From contig CAWHYZ010000006.1 of NCBI GenBank assembly GCA_963833605.1, positions 58,885-122,884 on the forward strand: a DNA stretch of 64,000 nt, read 5' to 3'. A program made the translations under genes and the position numbers. Shown one piece after another: positions 17,995 to 27,530 of the stretch. Position 1 is the stretch's first letter, and each line of letters begins with the position of its first letter. The notes under the pieces were generated by a model that saw nothing but the letters and a program-made list of their open reading frames with translations, was not told the DNA's origin and did no database searches. The stretch is from JAFAXD01 sp963833605. GTDB taxonomy: Bacteria; Pseudomonadota; Alphaproteobacteria; Rhizobiales; Xanthobacteraceae.

Positions 17995-18989
17995 CCGGAT
18001 TGCTCGACGGCGGGTCGCGCCGCGCGCTGGTACTGCTGACCGTGCTGTTTGTGGCGCTGCTGGCAGCGCCGGCGTTCGCCAGCGACTATTTGCTCAGTGT
18101 CCTCATTCTTATCTTGTATTTTGCCTATGCGGGTCAGGCCTGGAACGTGATGATGGGGTTCGCCGGGCAGTTGTCGCTTGGCCATGCGCTCTATGTCGGG
18201 GTCGGCGCCTACGCGACTGCGGCGCTGTTCATCCACTACGGCCTGGCGCCCTGGATCGGTCTGATTGCGGCGGTTCCGATTGCGGCCGCGTGCGGAGCCG
18301 TCATCGGGTTCCTGGCGTTCCGGTTTCGCGTCGCCGGCGCCTACTTCGCGATCCTCACCATCGCTTTCGCCGAGTTCGCACGCATCGGCTTTGACCATTT
18401 CGGTTGGGTGGGCGCATCCAGCGGCCTGTTCCTGCCGGTTGCGCAGTACGCCCACAATGACCTCTGGCAGCTGCGCGGCAAGCCGGTGATGTTCTATTAC
18501 CTGATCCTGGCGATGACGGTCCTGGTGTTCGTGCTCTGCCGCTACCTCTTGGGAAGCCGGCTCGGCTATTTCTGGCAGGCGATCCGGGAAGACGAGGAGG
18601 CGGCCCGCGCGGTCGGCATCGCGACCTTTCGCTACAAGATGATCGCCGTTGTCATCTCGGCCGGACTGACCTCGTTCGCCGGTGTTTTCTTCGCGTTCTA
18701 CTACAACAACCTGTTTCCCGAACAGGTGTTCAGCATCGGGCGCTCGATCGAGATCATCCTGGGGCCGATCATCGGCGGCGTCGGCACCCTGTTCGGACCG
18801 ATCCTCGGGGCATTCCTGCTCACCGGCATCGCCGAGACGCTCACCGAAGTCCTGACCCGCACCGGGATCGATGTGCCGGGCGCCAAGCAGGTGTTCTACG
18901 GCATCTGCCTGTTGCTGGTGGTGGCGCTGATGCCGGACGGCGTCTGGCCCTGGCTTTCACGCAAGCTCGGCCTGGGGAAACGCGCGTGA
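17991..18989 (+). CDS. livM: Branched-chain amino-acid-type ABC permease LivM
   Basis: 332 residues and about ten membrane spans. The typical LivM segments are present: GQAWNVMMGFAGQLSLGHAL near residue 45, FRVAGAYFAILTIAFAEFAR, IREDEEAARAVGIATFRYKM as the cytoplasmic EAA-like loop, and GGVGTLFGPILGAF. ATG 17991 overlaps livH and the stop overlaps livG, so the genes are co-translated. Partner of LivH in the channel. Confidence 0.9.
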   Translation: MTGLLDGGSRRALVLLTVLFVALLAAPAFASDYLLSVLILILYFAYAGQAWNVMMGFAGQLSLGHALYVGVGAYATAALFIHYGLAPWIGLIAAVPIAAACGAVIGFLAFRFRVAGAYFAILTIAFAEFARIGFDHFGWVGASSGLFLPVAQYAHNDLWQLRGKPVMFYYLILAMTVLVFVLCRYLLGSRLGYFWQAIREDEEAARAVGIATFRYKMIAVVISAGLTSFAGVFFAFYYNNLFPEQVFSIGRSIEIILGPIIGGVGTLFGPILGAFLLTGIAETLTEVLTRTGIDVPGAKQVFYGICLLLVVALMPDGVWPWLSRKLGLGKRA

Positions 18990-19711
18990 GCACGCTGCTG
19001 TCGGTTGCGAATATCAGCAAACGCTTTCGCGGGCTGCTCGCGGTCGGCAACGTGAGCTGTGACGTGGAGCCGGGCGAGATCTTCGCCATCATCGGCCCCA
19101 ACGGTGCCGGCAAGACCACGCTGTTCAACATGATTTCCGGCGCATTGCGGCCCGATGCCGGTTCGATCGTATTCTGCGACCAGCGCATCGATGGGCTCTC
19201 GCCCGATGTGGTGTGCCGGCGCGGCATTGGGCGCACGTTCCAGCTCGTCCGGCCGTTTCCAGCGCTCTCGGTACTGGATAACGTAATCGTGGCGGCGCTC
19301 CTGCGTCATCGCGATGTTGCGGATGCCACGCGGCATGCCGATGATGTGCTTCGCCGGCTCGATCTCACCGTCCAGCGCGCCCAGCGTGCCGACAGTTTGA
19401 CGTTGCCCGATCGCAAGCGACTCGAAGTCGCCCGCGCGCTCGCGACCGAGCCAAAACTCCTGCTGCTCGACGAGGTGATGGCGGGACTGCGACCGACCGA
19501 GGTTGATCGAATTGTCGCGATCCTGACCGAGCTCAACCGCGCGAGCGGGCTCACCATTCTCCTGATCGAGCATGTGATGCGGGCCGTGATGGCGCTAGCC
19601 ACTCGCGTCCTGGTGATGCATCACGGCGCCACCATCGCGCAAGGCGCGCCGGCCGACGTCGTGCACGATGCGAACGTGATCAAGTCTTATCTCGGCGCGG
19701 AGGCGCTGTGA
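18986..19711 (+). CDS. livG: Branched-chain amino-acid-type ABC ATPase LivG
   Basis: 241 residues. Walker A is GPNGAGKTT near residue 37, followed by LFNMISGALRPDAGSI. The IGRTFQLVRPFPALSVLDNV segment is typical of LivG. The signature is degenerate: LTLPDRKRLEVARAL replaces the usual LSxGQ. Walker B is LLLLDEVMAGLRPTE. GTG 18986 overlaps livM by four bases. It acts with LivF as a heterodimeric ATPase. The altered signature loop is seen in LivG-type proteins of aromatic-acid transporters too and is not taken as loss of function. Confidence 0.9.
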   Translation: MSTLLSVANISKRFRGLLAVGNVSCDVEPGEIFAIIGPNGAGKTTLFNMISGALRPDAGSIVFCDQRIDGLSPDVVCRRGIGRTFQLVRPFPALSVLDNVIVAALLRHRDVADATRHADDVLRRLDLTVQRAQRADSLTLPDRKRLEVARALATEPKLLLLDEVMAGLRPTEVDRIVAILTELNRASGLTILLIEHVMRAVMALATRVLVMHHGATIAQGAPADVVHDANVIKSYLGAEAL

Positions 19712-20415
19712 TGCTCCGGGTCGAGGGCCTCAATGTTTTCTATGGCGATGCCCAGGCGCTCGACGGCATCGATCTTGTGGTCGAGGAGGGCGCGATCGTC
19801 GCCATTGTCGGAGCCAACGGCGCCGGCAAGACAACGCTGATCCGTGCCATCGCTGGCATGTTGCGACCGGCGCGCGGTCGCATCAGCTTCCGCGGCACCG
19901 ACATCACCGGCTGGCCGAGCCACCGCATCTGCAATCTCGGCATCGGCCAGGTCGCCGAGGGCCGGCAGCTGTTTCCCTCGCTCACGGTGGCGGAGAATCT
20001 GGAAATGGGCGCCATGGTGCCGCGGGCGTACGCCCATCGCGCTCGCAACTATGCGCGCGCGCTTTCGCTGTTTCCGCTTCTGGCGGAGCGTGCGCGCCAG
20101 CCCGCCGGCACGCTTTCGGGTGGCGAGCAGCAGATGCTGGCGATCGCACGCTGCCTGATGGGCGCGCCCGACCTCGTGATGTTCGACGAGCCTTCCCTCG
20201 GGCTGGCGCCGACCATCGTGCACGACGTGCTCAAGACGATCCGGGAGCTCAACGGCGATGGGCTGACCTGCGTCCTGGTCGAGCAGAACGTGGCGGTGTC
20301 ACTCAAAATCGCGACTCAGGCCTACGTGCTGGAAAACGGCCGGACCACGCTCTCGGGTGCCGGCGCCGCGTTGCTCGCCGACGACCGGGTCCGCAAAGCC
20401 TACCTTGGACTGTGA
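19708..20415 (+). CDS. livF: Branched-chain amino-acid-type ABC ATPase LivF
   Basis: 235 residues. Walker A is GANGAGKTT near residue 40, the LivF-type GIGQVAEGRQLFPSLTVAENL follows, then signature LSGGEQQMLAIARCL and Walker B LVMFDEPSLGLAP. GTG 19708 or ATG 19711 may serve as start; both overlap the livG stop. Last gene of the operon, followed by a hairpin and T run at 20432-20453. Confidence 0.9.
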   Translation: MMLRVEGLNVFYGDAQALDGIDLVVEEGAIVAIVGANGAGKTTLIRAIAGMLRPARGRISFRGTDITGWPSHRICNLGIGQVAEGRQLFPSLTVAENLEMGAMVPRAYAHRARNYARALSLFPLLAERARQPAGTLSGGEQQMLAIARCLMGAPDLVMFDEPSLGLAPTIVHDVLKTIRELNGDGLTCVLVEQNVAVSLKIATQAYVLENGRTTLSGAGAALLADDRVRKAYLGL

Positions 20416-20431
20416 AATTGACCTATATGAG

Positions 20432-20453
20432 CTCCGCCAAGGGCCGGAGTTTT
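20432..20453 (+). terminator. Possible terminator after the liv operon
   Basis: CTCCG and CGGAG pair around a short GC-containing loop and are followed by TTTT, 17 bases after the livF stop and before the GST gene. The stem is short, so termination is only likely. Confidence 0.4.
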
Positions 20454-20490
20454 GCCGTGCCTTTGCCGAGAACATCAAGGAGTTGATGCG

Positions 20491-21099
20491 ATGAAACTCT
20501 ATTTTGCACCGGGCGCATGCTCGCTGTCGCCCCACATCGTGCTGCGCGAGGCTGGCCAGAATCCCGAGCTCGTTCAGGTCGATCTGCGCGAGAAGAAAAC
20601 CAAGGATGGCGGCGATTTTCTCAAGGTCAATCCCAAGGGCCAGGTGCCCGTACTCGAGACCGACGATGGCATGGTTCTGACCGAGGGCCCTGTCATCGTC
20701 CAATACATCGCCGACAAGGCGCCGAACGCCAAGCTGGCCCCGCCCAACGGCAGTAAGGAACGCTACCAGGTGCAGGAGTGGCTCAACTTCATCACCTCGG
20801 AGCTGCACAAGAATTTCGGCCCGATCTTCCGGCCGACCACGCCTGACGCCTACAAGCAGATCGCGCGCCAGAACGTCGAAGGCCGCTTCAAGTGGATCGA
20901 CCAGAAACTCGCCGGGCGGCAATACCTGATGGGTGATGCGTTCACGGTGCCCGACGCCTATCTGTTCGTGATGACCACCTGGGCGCAGCGCGTCGACATG
21001 CCGCTCGACGCGTTCCCGAACCTCAAGGCGTTCCGCGAACGCGTCGCCGCTCGGCCCAAAGTCCAGGAGGCGATGAAGGCCGAGGGACTGATTCAGTAG
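20491..21099 (+). CDS. Glutathione S-transferase (beta class, GstA-like)
   Basis: 202 residues. ATG 20491 has AAGGAGT nine bases upstream, and MKLYFAPGACSLSPHIVLREAG is the standard N-terminus of bacterial beta-class GSTs, including the active-site cysteine region (GACS). LKVNPKGQVPVLE forms the cis-proline loop and LMGDAFTVPDAYLFVMTTWA the C-terminal domain motif. It conjugates glutathione to electrophiles in the cytoplasm. Distinct from the GST at 2513. Confidence 0.9.
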   Translation: MKLYFAPGACSLSPHIVLREAGQNPELVQVDLREKKTKDGGDFLKVNPKGQVPVLETDDGMVLTEGPVIVQYIADKAPNAKLAPPNGSKERYQVQEWLNFITSELHKNFGPIFRPTTPDAYKQIARQNVEGRFKWIDQKLAGRQYLMGDAFTVPDAYLFVMTTWAQRVDMPLDAFPNLKAFRERVAARPKVQEAMKAEGLIQ

Positions 21100-21240
21100 G
21101 ATGGGTAGAGCGAAGCGAAACCCATTCTTGCAGTCCGCGGGGCTCGGTGTCTGTAGGATGGGTAGATCCCGCACTTGATGCGGGGGAACCCATCATTGCG
21201 CCCGCGATGGGTTTCGCTCGCGCTCAACCCATCCGACCCC
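21099..21240. repeat. GGATGGGT/ACCCATC inverted intergenic repeat
   Basis: GGATGGGTAGAGCGAAGCG and AAACCCAT form one arm set near 21100-21126. A second copy, GGATGGGTAGATCCCGCA, begins near 21156 and closes with AACCCATC and GGGTTTCGCTCGCGCTCAACC up to 21240. Repeats of this look occur between many Bradyrhizobium genes (recalled, not searched). It separates the converging GST and FAH genes and may form a two-way terminator. Confidence 0.55.
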
Positions 21241-21245
21241 AGGCT

Positions 21246-21950
21246 TTACCTTGCCGGCGGGCCGATCGTCACGGTGAGCGTGCCGACGCCGGCGATCTCG
21301 CACTCGAGCTTGTCGCCCGTAACGGCCGCGGCAACGCCTGCGGGCGTGCCGGTCATGATGATATCGCCGGCGGCGAGTGCGACCTGCTCGGAGAGCTTTT
21401 CGATCACCTCGGGCACGTTCCAGATCATCTGCGCCAGATCGCCGTCCTGGCGCACCTTGCCGTTGCACTTGAGCGCGATGCGGCCCTTGCTCGGGTGCCC
21501 GATCCGGGCGGCCGGCTGCAATGGACCACAGGGCGCCGAGGCATCGAAGGATTTGCCGATCTCCCACGGTCGCTTCATGTCGCGCGAAGCGGTCTGCAGG
21601 TCTCGCCGGGTCAGATCGATGCCGACACCGTAGCCCCAGATGCAGTCGAGCGCGTTCGTGGCTTTGATGTTGCGGCCGCCGCTCTTGAGCGCAACCACCA
21701 GTTCGACCTCATGATGCAGGTCCTTGGTCAGCGGCGGGTAGGGCACGGTCGCGCCATCGGGCGCGATCGCATCGGCAGGCTTGGCAAAGAAGAACGGCGG
21801 GTCGCGCACGTCATGACCCATCTCGCGAATGTGCTCCTCGTAATTGCGTCCCACACACCAGATGCGGCGCACCGGAAAGAGCTCGCTTGATCCGGCGACG
21901 GCGACCGACGGCTGCGCAGGCACAGGAATGACGTAGCGTTCAGCGCTCAT
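21246..21950 (-). CDS. Fumarylacetoacetate hydrolase family protein
   Basis: 234 residues with the FAH fold. Seen are VRRIWCVGRNYEEHIREMG, PPFFFAKPADAI, the acidic metal site HHEVELVVAL, GYGVGIDLTRRDLQ, and GDIIMTGTPAGV near the C-terminus. The family hydrolyses or decarboxylates 2,4-dioxo compounds such as fumarylpyruvate, acylpyruvates or homoprotocatechuate products. With the oxygenases and GSTs it fits aromatic breakdown, for example fumarylpyruvate hydrolysis. It reads towards the GST gene; the start ATG at 21950 has AAGGAGCA upstream. Confidence 0.88.
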   Translation of the reverse strand: MSAERYVIPVPAQPSVAVAGSSELFPVRRIWCVGRNYEEHIREMGHDVRDPPFFFAKPADAIAPDGATVPYPPLTKDLHHEVELVVALKSGGRNIKATNALDCIWGYGVGIDLTRRDLQTASRDMKRPWEIGKSFDASAPCGPLQPAARIGHPSKGRIALKCNGKVRQDGDLAQMIWNVPEVIEKLSEQVALAAGDIIMTGTPAGVAAAVTGDKLECEIAGVGTLTVTIGPPAR

Positions 21951-21977
21951 GTTTGCTCCTTGAGATGAGTGGTCCGA

Positions 21978-23774
21978 TTACCCGGCTGAGGCCGCGGCGA
22001 TCGGCTGCTCCTGCGGCTTGAACTGCAGGCGATAGTATGACGTGTAGCGGCCGCCCTTGCGCAGCAACTCGTCATGGCGGCCGGCTTCGATGACGGCGCC
22101 GTTCTCCACGAACAGGATGCGGTCTGCGTGCATGATGGTCGCCAGTCGATGCGCGATCGCGATGGTGGTACGGCCGGCGCAAAGAACGGCCAGCGCTTCC
22201 TGCACGTACCGCTCGGATTCCGCGTCAAGCGCCGCGGTTGCTTCATCGAGCAGAATGATGGGCGCATTGCGGATCAGCGCACGTGCGATCGCAACGCGCT
22301 GGCGCTGTCCGCCGGAGAGCTGCAGCCCCTGCTCGCCGACCGGCGTGTCGTAGCCGTTGGGAAAACCGGTAATGAAGTCGTGCGCATGCGCGGCCTTGGC
22401 GGCGGCCACGATTTCTTGCTCAGTCGCCTCCGGCTTTCCGAGCACGATATTGTCGCGGATCGAGCCGCGGAACAGGTAAACGTGCTGGCCCACGTAGGCG
22501 AGGTGATGGCGCAGCGATTGGCGCGAGTGATCGGCGATGTTCTCGCCGTCGATCGTGATGGCCCCGCTCTCGAGCTCGTAGAACCGCAGAATGAGGTTGA
22601 GTACGGTCGACTTGCCGCCGCCCGACGGTCCGACCAGCGCGGTCAGTTTAGCCGGATCGGCAACGAACGACATGCCGCGCAACACCGGCTCGCCGGTGCG
22701 GTAACTGAACCGCACGTCACTGAACTCGACGCGCGCTCTGGTCACGTGCAGAAGCGGTTTGCCGTCCTCGATCGGTTCGGTCGCAGGGCTGTCGAGGATC
22801 TCGAATAGGACGCGCACGCCGACCAGGTTGGTATGCAGGTCGAGATTGAGCCGCGCCAGACGCTTGGCAGGCTCGTAGGCGAGCAAGAACGCCGCCAAAA
22901 ACGAGAAGAACTGTCCCGGCGTCTGTCCGCCGACCACGACCAGATAGCCGCAATAGATCATCGCGATCGATAACACGACGCCGCCCAAGGTCTCCATCAG
23001 CGGGCTTGCCCGGTTGGCGATGCGCGCGAGCTTGAATGCTTCGCGCTCGACCACCGTGACGCTGTCGTCGAGACGCTTGCGCATCACGCCTTCGAGCGTG
23101 AAGGCTTTGACGGTCGACATGCCCTGCACGGTTTCCTGCACCGTCTCCATCGTGCGGGCGGTGTAGTCGAACTGGGTGCGGGCGACCGAACGCAGGCGCC
23201 GGATCAGCTTGCGCAGCACCAGCAACGCCGGCGGCAGGATCACGAAGCTCACGATCGACAGCGTCGGATTCTGCACCATCATCACGGTCACGAGGCCGAC
23301 GAGCGAGGCGAGATCTCGGCCGACTGCCGAGATCAGGAGGTTGATGACTCCCGCTGCCGAATTCGCGCCGGTCGTGAGGCGCGCGATGAATTCGGAGGAA
23401 TGACGGTCGGCGAAATACCCCAGACCTTCATTGAGCAGCTTGTCGAACACCCGCCGCTGGTTCTCGACCACAATGCGGGTCCCGATCCGCGACATGAGCA
23501 CGGCTTGCCCGTAGGTTGCCGCGCCCTTGATCGTGTACAGCACGGTCGTCGCGATGCTGAGCGCAAGGATCGCCGGGAAATTGCGGTTGACGTAGGCTTG
23601 GTTGATCATGTCGCCGATCAGATACGCGCTCACAGCCACGCAGGCGGCGCCGATCATCATCATCCCGGCGGCGAGTACATAGAGCCGGATATGCTGGACC
23701 GCATGCTCCAGCAGCAGGCGCTTGATCAGAGCGCGAGCGCTGTGCGGGTCGGCCGGGTTGCCGGGATTCGTCAT
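21978..23774 (-). CDS. msbA: ABC transporter, fused permease and ATPase (MsbA-like lipid flippase)
   Basis: 598 residues, a half-transporter. The N-terminal six-span exporter domain (about residues 15-330) includes SRIGTRIVVENQRRVFDKLL. The ATPase domain has Walker A GPSGGGKST near 390, signature LSGGQRQRVAIARAL near 490 and Walker B IILLDEATAALD. The family flips lipid A-core or other lipids across the inner membrane as a homodimer. It sits next to the LPS genes that start at galE, which supports a lipid A role. The substrate is inferred. Confidence 0.85.
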   Translation of the reverse strand: MTNPGNPADPHSARALIKRLLLEHAVQHIRLYVLAAGMMMIGAACVAVSAYLIGDMINQAYVNRNFPAILALSIATTVLYTIKGAATYGQAVLMSRIGTRIVVENQRRVFDKLLNEGLGYFADRHSSEFIARLTTGANSAAGVINLLISAVGRDLASLVGLVTVMMVQNPTLSIVSFVILPPALLVLRKLIRRLRSVARTQFDYTARTMETVQETVQGMSTVKAFTLEGVMRKRLDDSVTVVEREAFKLARIANRASPLMETLGGVVLSIAMIYCGYLVVVGGQTPGQFFSFLAAFLLAYEPAKRLARLNLDLHTNLVGVRVLFEILDSPATEPIEDGKPLLHVTRARVEFSDVRFSYRTGEPVLRGMSFVADPAKLTALVGPSGGGKSTVLNLILRFYELESGAITIDGENIADHSRQSLRHHLAYVGQHVYLFRGSIRDNIVLGKPEATEQEIVAAAKAAHAHDFITGFPNGYDTPVGEQGLQLSGGQRQRVAIARALIRNAPIILLDEATAALDAESERYVQEALAVLCAGRTTIAIAHRLATIMHADRILFVENGAVIEAGRHDELLRKGGRYTSYYRLQFKPQEQPIAAASAG

Positions 23775-23882
23775 CGGCCTGTGGTGCCCGGGCGAGGAGA
23801 ATTTTTCAAGCAGAATTAATGGTATCCTTATATTGATTGCATCTTGGTCGGAAGACCGGCGTCCACAAATCCGGAAGAAAGC

Positions 23883-24869
23883 TCAGTTTCGCCGCGCCAT
23901 CAGCTTGCGTTCCCAGGCGAGCGCGTGCCCGACAATGGTTGGCAACTGGTCGAGTTGGGGCTTCCAGCCCAGCACGCTGCGCGCCCGATCGGAGCGGGCG
24001 ACGAGTTGCGCCGGATCACCGGCGCGGCGGCCCGCCAACTCGACTTTGAAATCGACCCCGGAGACTCGCTTGACCGAGTTGATCACGTCGAGCACCGAGA
24101 AGCCTTGGCCGTAGCCGCAATTGAGCGTGACCGATGGTCCGCCGCCGCGCAGATAAGCGAGCGCGTCCGAATGCGCCCGCACCAGATCACTGACATGGAT
24201 GTAGTCGCGGATGCAGGTTCCGTCCGGCGTCGGATAATCGGTGCCGAACACCTGCATGGATGGGCGCCGTCCGAGGGCGGTCTCGACCGCAATCTTGATG
24301 AGGTGGGTTGCGCCCTTGGTGGATTGGCCGGTGCGGCCGTGCGGGTCGGCGCCGGCGACGTTGAAGTAGCGCAGGATTACGTGGCCGATCCCATATGCGG
24401 CACTGGCGTCGCGCAGCATCACTTCGGTCATTAGCTTGGACCAGCCGTAAGGCGACATCGGCATCAGCCGATTATCTTCGCTGATCGGCGAATGCTCCGG
24501 CTCGCCATAGACCGCCGCGGTTGAGGAGAACACGAAATGCTTCACGCCACCCTGCACGGCGCATTCGATCAGCGCGCGTGAATTCACAGTGTTGTTGCGG
24601 TAGTAGCGCAGCGGCTCGGACACCGATTCCGGCACCACGATCGAGGCGGCGAAATGAATGATCGCCTCGATACCGTGTTGCGCGATCAGCTCGGCGACAA
24701 GCGGCTGGTCGCCGGTCTCGCCGACGATGAGGCGCGCTTCCTTTGGCAGTGCCCACTCGAAGCCGGTCGACAGATTGTCGAGCACGATGACCGGCTCGCC
24801 GGCGTCGACCAGCGCATGCACCATATGGCTGCCGATGTAACCGGCGCCGCCGGTCACCAGGATGGTCAT
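23883..24869 (-). CDS. galE: UDP-glucose 4-epimerase
   Basis: 328 residues, full length. NAD-binding GGAGYIGSHMVHAL is at the N-terminus, VIVLDNLSTGFEW follows, the active-site serine lies in FSSTAAVYGEPE and the Tyr-Lys pair in SPYGWSKLMTE. RYFNVAGADPHGRTGQ and the DYPTPDGTCIRDYIHVSDL block are diagnostic for GalE. It interconverts UDP-glucose and UDP-galactose for LPS core or O-chain. It is divergent from waaC; the 211-base gap holds no clear site. Confidence 0.93.
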   Translation of the reverse strand: MTILVTGGAGYIGSHMVHALVDAGEPVIVLDNLSTGFEWALPKEARLIVGETGDQPLVAELIAQHGIEAIIHFAASIVVPESVSEPLRYYRNNTVNSRALIECAVQGGVKHFVFSSTAAVYGEPEHSPISEDNRLMPMSPYGWSKLMTEVMLRDASAAYGIGHVILRYFNVAGADPHGRTGQSTKGATHLIKIAVETALGRRPSMQVFGTDYPTPDGTCIRDYIHVSDLVRAHSDALAYLRGGGPSVTLNCGYGQGFSVLDVINSVKRVSGVDFKVELAGRRAGDPAQLVARSDRARSVLGWKPQLDQLPTIVGHALAWERKLMARRN

Positions 24870-25080
24870 GTCAACCTCGACCAGTGTTGTGGGGAAAGTC
24901 TCGCATGTGGCACGGCGCTCTTTCTCTCGGCGCGGGGAGAGGTGACCGCGGCGCGATGTTGTGCCTTCTCTCGATGCTCACGTGCAATTGCCTAGGTGTT
25001 GTGGAAAGCATGCCCAACGGCGCTCGTGACAAGATCAGGACCGGCGTATATCAGCATCCAGCTGCGCACTCAAAGTCTCG

Positions 25081-26034
25081 ATGCAAAACATTCTTTTCAT
25101 CAAAACCTCGTCGCTCGGCGACGTGATTCATCAGATGCCGGCCGTGACCGAGGCACGGCGGCATTTCCCCGACGCCCATGTCTCCTGGGCGGTGGAGGAG
25201 GCATTTGCGCCGCTCGTTGCATTGCACCCGGCCGTGAACGAGGTCATTCCCGTCGCAACACGGCGTTGGCGCCGCGAACCGCTGAAGCGGTCGTCGTGGC
25301 ATGAATTCCGTCGCATGCGCGGCGTCCTGCGCGCCCGCCACTATGACGCAGTCGTTGATACGCAGGGGCTCGCCCGCTCCGCGCTGATCGCCTGGTTCGC
25401 GCGCGGACCTCGTCATGGCTACGATAAAGCGAGCGTGCGCGAACGCTTCGCCGCGCTGCTCTACAACGTGCACCACACCGTGCCGCGTGACCGGCACGCG
25501 GTCGCGCGCAATTCTGCGTTGACGGCATTGGCGTTGGGTTACATGCCCGAAGGACCGATCGACTACGGGCTCGATCGCAAGGAGATTGCCGATGCGGTGG
25601 TCTCGCCCTACGCGATTGCGTTCCACGCGACCGCGCAGGAGCGCAAACAATGGCCGGAGCAGAATTGGGTCGAACTCGGACGGTTGTTGGCTTCGCGCAC
25701 GCCCCGTCTGCTATTTCCGTGGGGCAATGAGGCCGAGCGCGCCCGCAGCGAGCGAATCGTGACGCAGCTTCCCCACGGCCGTGCTCCGGATCGGCGGCCG
25801 ATCGATGCGATGGCACGGCTTGTGGCCGGCGCGTCGTTCGTGGTCGGGGTCGACACGGGCCTCGTCCATCTGGCAGCCGCCTTGCAGGTGCCGCTGACCG
25901 CGATCTTCACCGGCAGCGCGCCCGAGCTCACGGGCCCGGTCGGTGCGGGTAAAATCGAGGTCGTCGGTGGCAAGGACGCGATCCCCTCGGTCTCGGACGT
26001 GATGGCAGCGATCGACCGTACGATCCCTGCTTAG
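25081..26034 (+). CDS. waaC: LPS heptosyltransferase I
   Basis: 317 residues, GT9 family. The N-terminus NILFIKTSSLGDVIHQMPAVTEARRHFPDA is the WaaC signature, with HVSWAVEEAFAPLVALHP. The donor-binding region contains FHATAQERKQWPEQNW, and VGVDTGLVHLAAAL near residue 255 is the GT9 C-terminal motif. It adds the first L,D-heptose to Kdo of the inner core at the cytoplasmic face. It faces waaF (converging, 2-base gap) and belongs with hldD and hldE. Confidence 0.92.
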   Translation: MQNILFIKTSSLGDVIHQMPAVTEARRHFPDAHVSWAVEEAFAPLVALHPAVNEVIPVATRRWRREPLKRSSWHEFRRMRGVLRARHYDAVVDTQGLARSALIAWFARGPRHGYDKASVRERFAALLYNVHHTVPRDRHAVARNSALTALALGYMPEGPIDYGLDRKEIADAVVSPYAIAFHATAQERKQWPEQNWVELGRLLASRTPRLLFPWGNEAERARSERIVTQLPHGRAPDRRPIDAMARLVAGASFVVGVDTGLVHLAAALQVPLTAIFTGSAPELTGPVGAGKIEVVGGKDAIPSVSDVMAAIDRTIPA

Positions 26035-26036
26035 GG

Positions 26037-27104
26037 TTATGACGCGCGCGCGGTCGCGAGCGCGGTCTGTGCAATATCGATGACGCGCGCGGCTGGAATG
26101 TCGCGCATACAACGGTGATGGCCGAGGCGGCAGACCGGCTTGTGACATGGCCGGCAATCGAGTTCGACCTCCGCCTGGACCACCGCGGCCAGCGGATTGA
26201 GCGGGGCCCAATGCCAAGGGCTGGTGGGGCCAAAGATGCCGATGGTCGGCGTCCCGAGGGCGGCGGCGACGTGCAACAGGCCGGAATCGTTCGATAGGGC
26301 CACGTCAGCCGACCCCAGCGCCAGAATGGCGTTGCGCAAGTCTGCGCCGGTGAGATCGCGGATGGCGGGATTGCCGGCGCAGATCTCAGCTGCCAGCGGG
26401 GCTTCGGTCGGGCTGCCGATGACCACTACGGTCGCACCGCTGCGGCTCAAATGCGCGGCAACTTCGCCGTAATAGGAGACGGGCCATCGCTTGGACGGTC
26501 CGACGGCGCCGGGCGCGAGCGCGATCAGCGGCTTGCCAGCATGCAAGTTCGAGCACGCGCGCCAGGCGGACAGTTCGGCGGCTGGGATCACCAGTTCGGG
26601 AAGCGGCCACTCGGGCGGGAGCCCGGCGCCCTTGGGCAGCGCCAGCGAAGCGCATCGGTCGATCATCCGTGGCAGCTTGCGCTCGCCGAAGCGGAGGTCG
26701 TTGAGGGTGCCGAGCCGCCCTTCTCCGAAAAAACCGGTGCGAACCGGAATGCCCGCGAAGAATGGCGCCAGCGCGGATTTCCAGGTACGCGGCATGATCA
26801 GTGCCTGCCCGTAGCCCTCCGGGCGGAGCCGCTCGCCCAGCGCGCGGTGCCGCGCGAGTGCGATGCGCTTGCGCGGCAGGTCCCAGACGATTCCCTTGCG
26901 CACGCCCGGCATGTAGTCGAGCAAGGGTGCGTTGTTGGTGGTGGTCAGAAAATCGATCGGCCGATCGGGCGACTGGGCTTTGAGCAGCTTCGCCACCGAA
27001 TGACAGCGCACGAAGTCGCCGATCCACATGTACGGCACGATGAGGATTGGGCGCGGATCGGCGGCTGGGTTCGCACGCGCGCGATGGTTCGGACTGGAGG
27101 TCAT
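26037..27104 (-). CDS. waaF: LPS heptosyltransferase II
   Basis: About 355 residues. ATG 27104 is preferred (AAAGGG upstream; MTSSPNHRARANP then DPRPILIVPYMWIGDFVRCHSV); the frame is open further upstream but only with Arg-rich sequence. GT9 motifs: FLTTTNNAPLLDYMPGV, PRTWKSALAPFFAGIPVRTGFFGE (WaaF-type), ALAPGAVGPSKRWP, and LSNDSGLLHVAAALGTPTIGIFGPTSP. The Cys-rich ELDCRPCHKPVCRLGHHRCM tail is also typical. It adds the second heptose of the inner core. Confidence 0.9.
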   Translation of the reverse strand: MTSSPNHRARANPAADPRPILIVPYMWIGDFVRCHSVAKLLKAQSPDRPIDFLTTTNNAPLLDYMPGVRKGIVWDLPRKRIALARHRALGERLRPEGYGQALIMPRTWKSALAPFFAGIPVRTGFFGEGRLGTLNDLRFGERKLPRMIDRCASLALPKGAGLPPEWPLPELVIPAAELSAWRACSNLHAGKPLIALAPGAVGPSKRWPVSYYGEVAAHLSRSGATVVVIGSPTEAPLAAEICAGNPAIRDLTGADLRNAILALGSADVALSNDSGLLHVAAALGTPTIGIFGPTSPWHWAPLNPLAAVVQAEVELDCRPCHKPVCRLGHHRCMRDIPAARVIDIAQTALATARAS

Positions 27105-27350
27105 GGACCCTTTCGCGCTTGCCGGGCGCCGTCGTCGCCGGCCCACCGATCGACGCGGCATCGATCCCATTGAATTAACCGTTATTTTTGAGTTGAAGGC
27201 AGGGGTCAAGTCCGCTGCGGCGGGTGCGCGGCAAGCCGGTGTCGGCAGGCATGTTGCGCGCTCCCCCGGACTGGGGCAATGGTGAGCCTGCGGGCGACTG
27301 GTGGCCCGCTTCCGACGTTCGTCACAGGTACGAACTCGGACGAGAGGCTA

Positions 27351-27515
27351 CTAGTGTCCCGATTCCGAAGTTCGCACTACCTTGCGGCACGCTCCGATGC
27401 GAACTTCGGAATCAAAGGGACACTAGCAAGTATATGATCCTAGTGTGGTTTCGGATTTGAAGTTGCTCTACCCGGCTGCCGCAGCAATGCTGGAAGCTTC
27501 AAATGCACCGCACCG
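27351..27515. repeat. Pair of CTAG-bounded bulged hairpins upstream of hldD
   Basis: Element 1 (27351-27426): outer arms CTAGTGTCCC/GGGACACTAG, inner arms GATTCCGAAGTTCGC/GCGAACTTCGGAATC and an AAA bulge on the right arm. Element 2 (27440-27515) starts CTAGTGTGG and keeps ATTTGAAG/CTTCAAAT but is decayed at its right end. Its loop resembles the elements after hldD in reverse orientation. A partial hairpin (TCCGACGTTCGT/ACGAACTCGGA) lies just before at 27310-27340. The gap 27105-27530 holds no gene. See the array at 28512. Confidence 0.8.
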
Positions 27516-27530
27516 TTTGGCGGCAAGGCC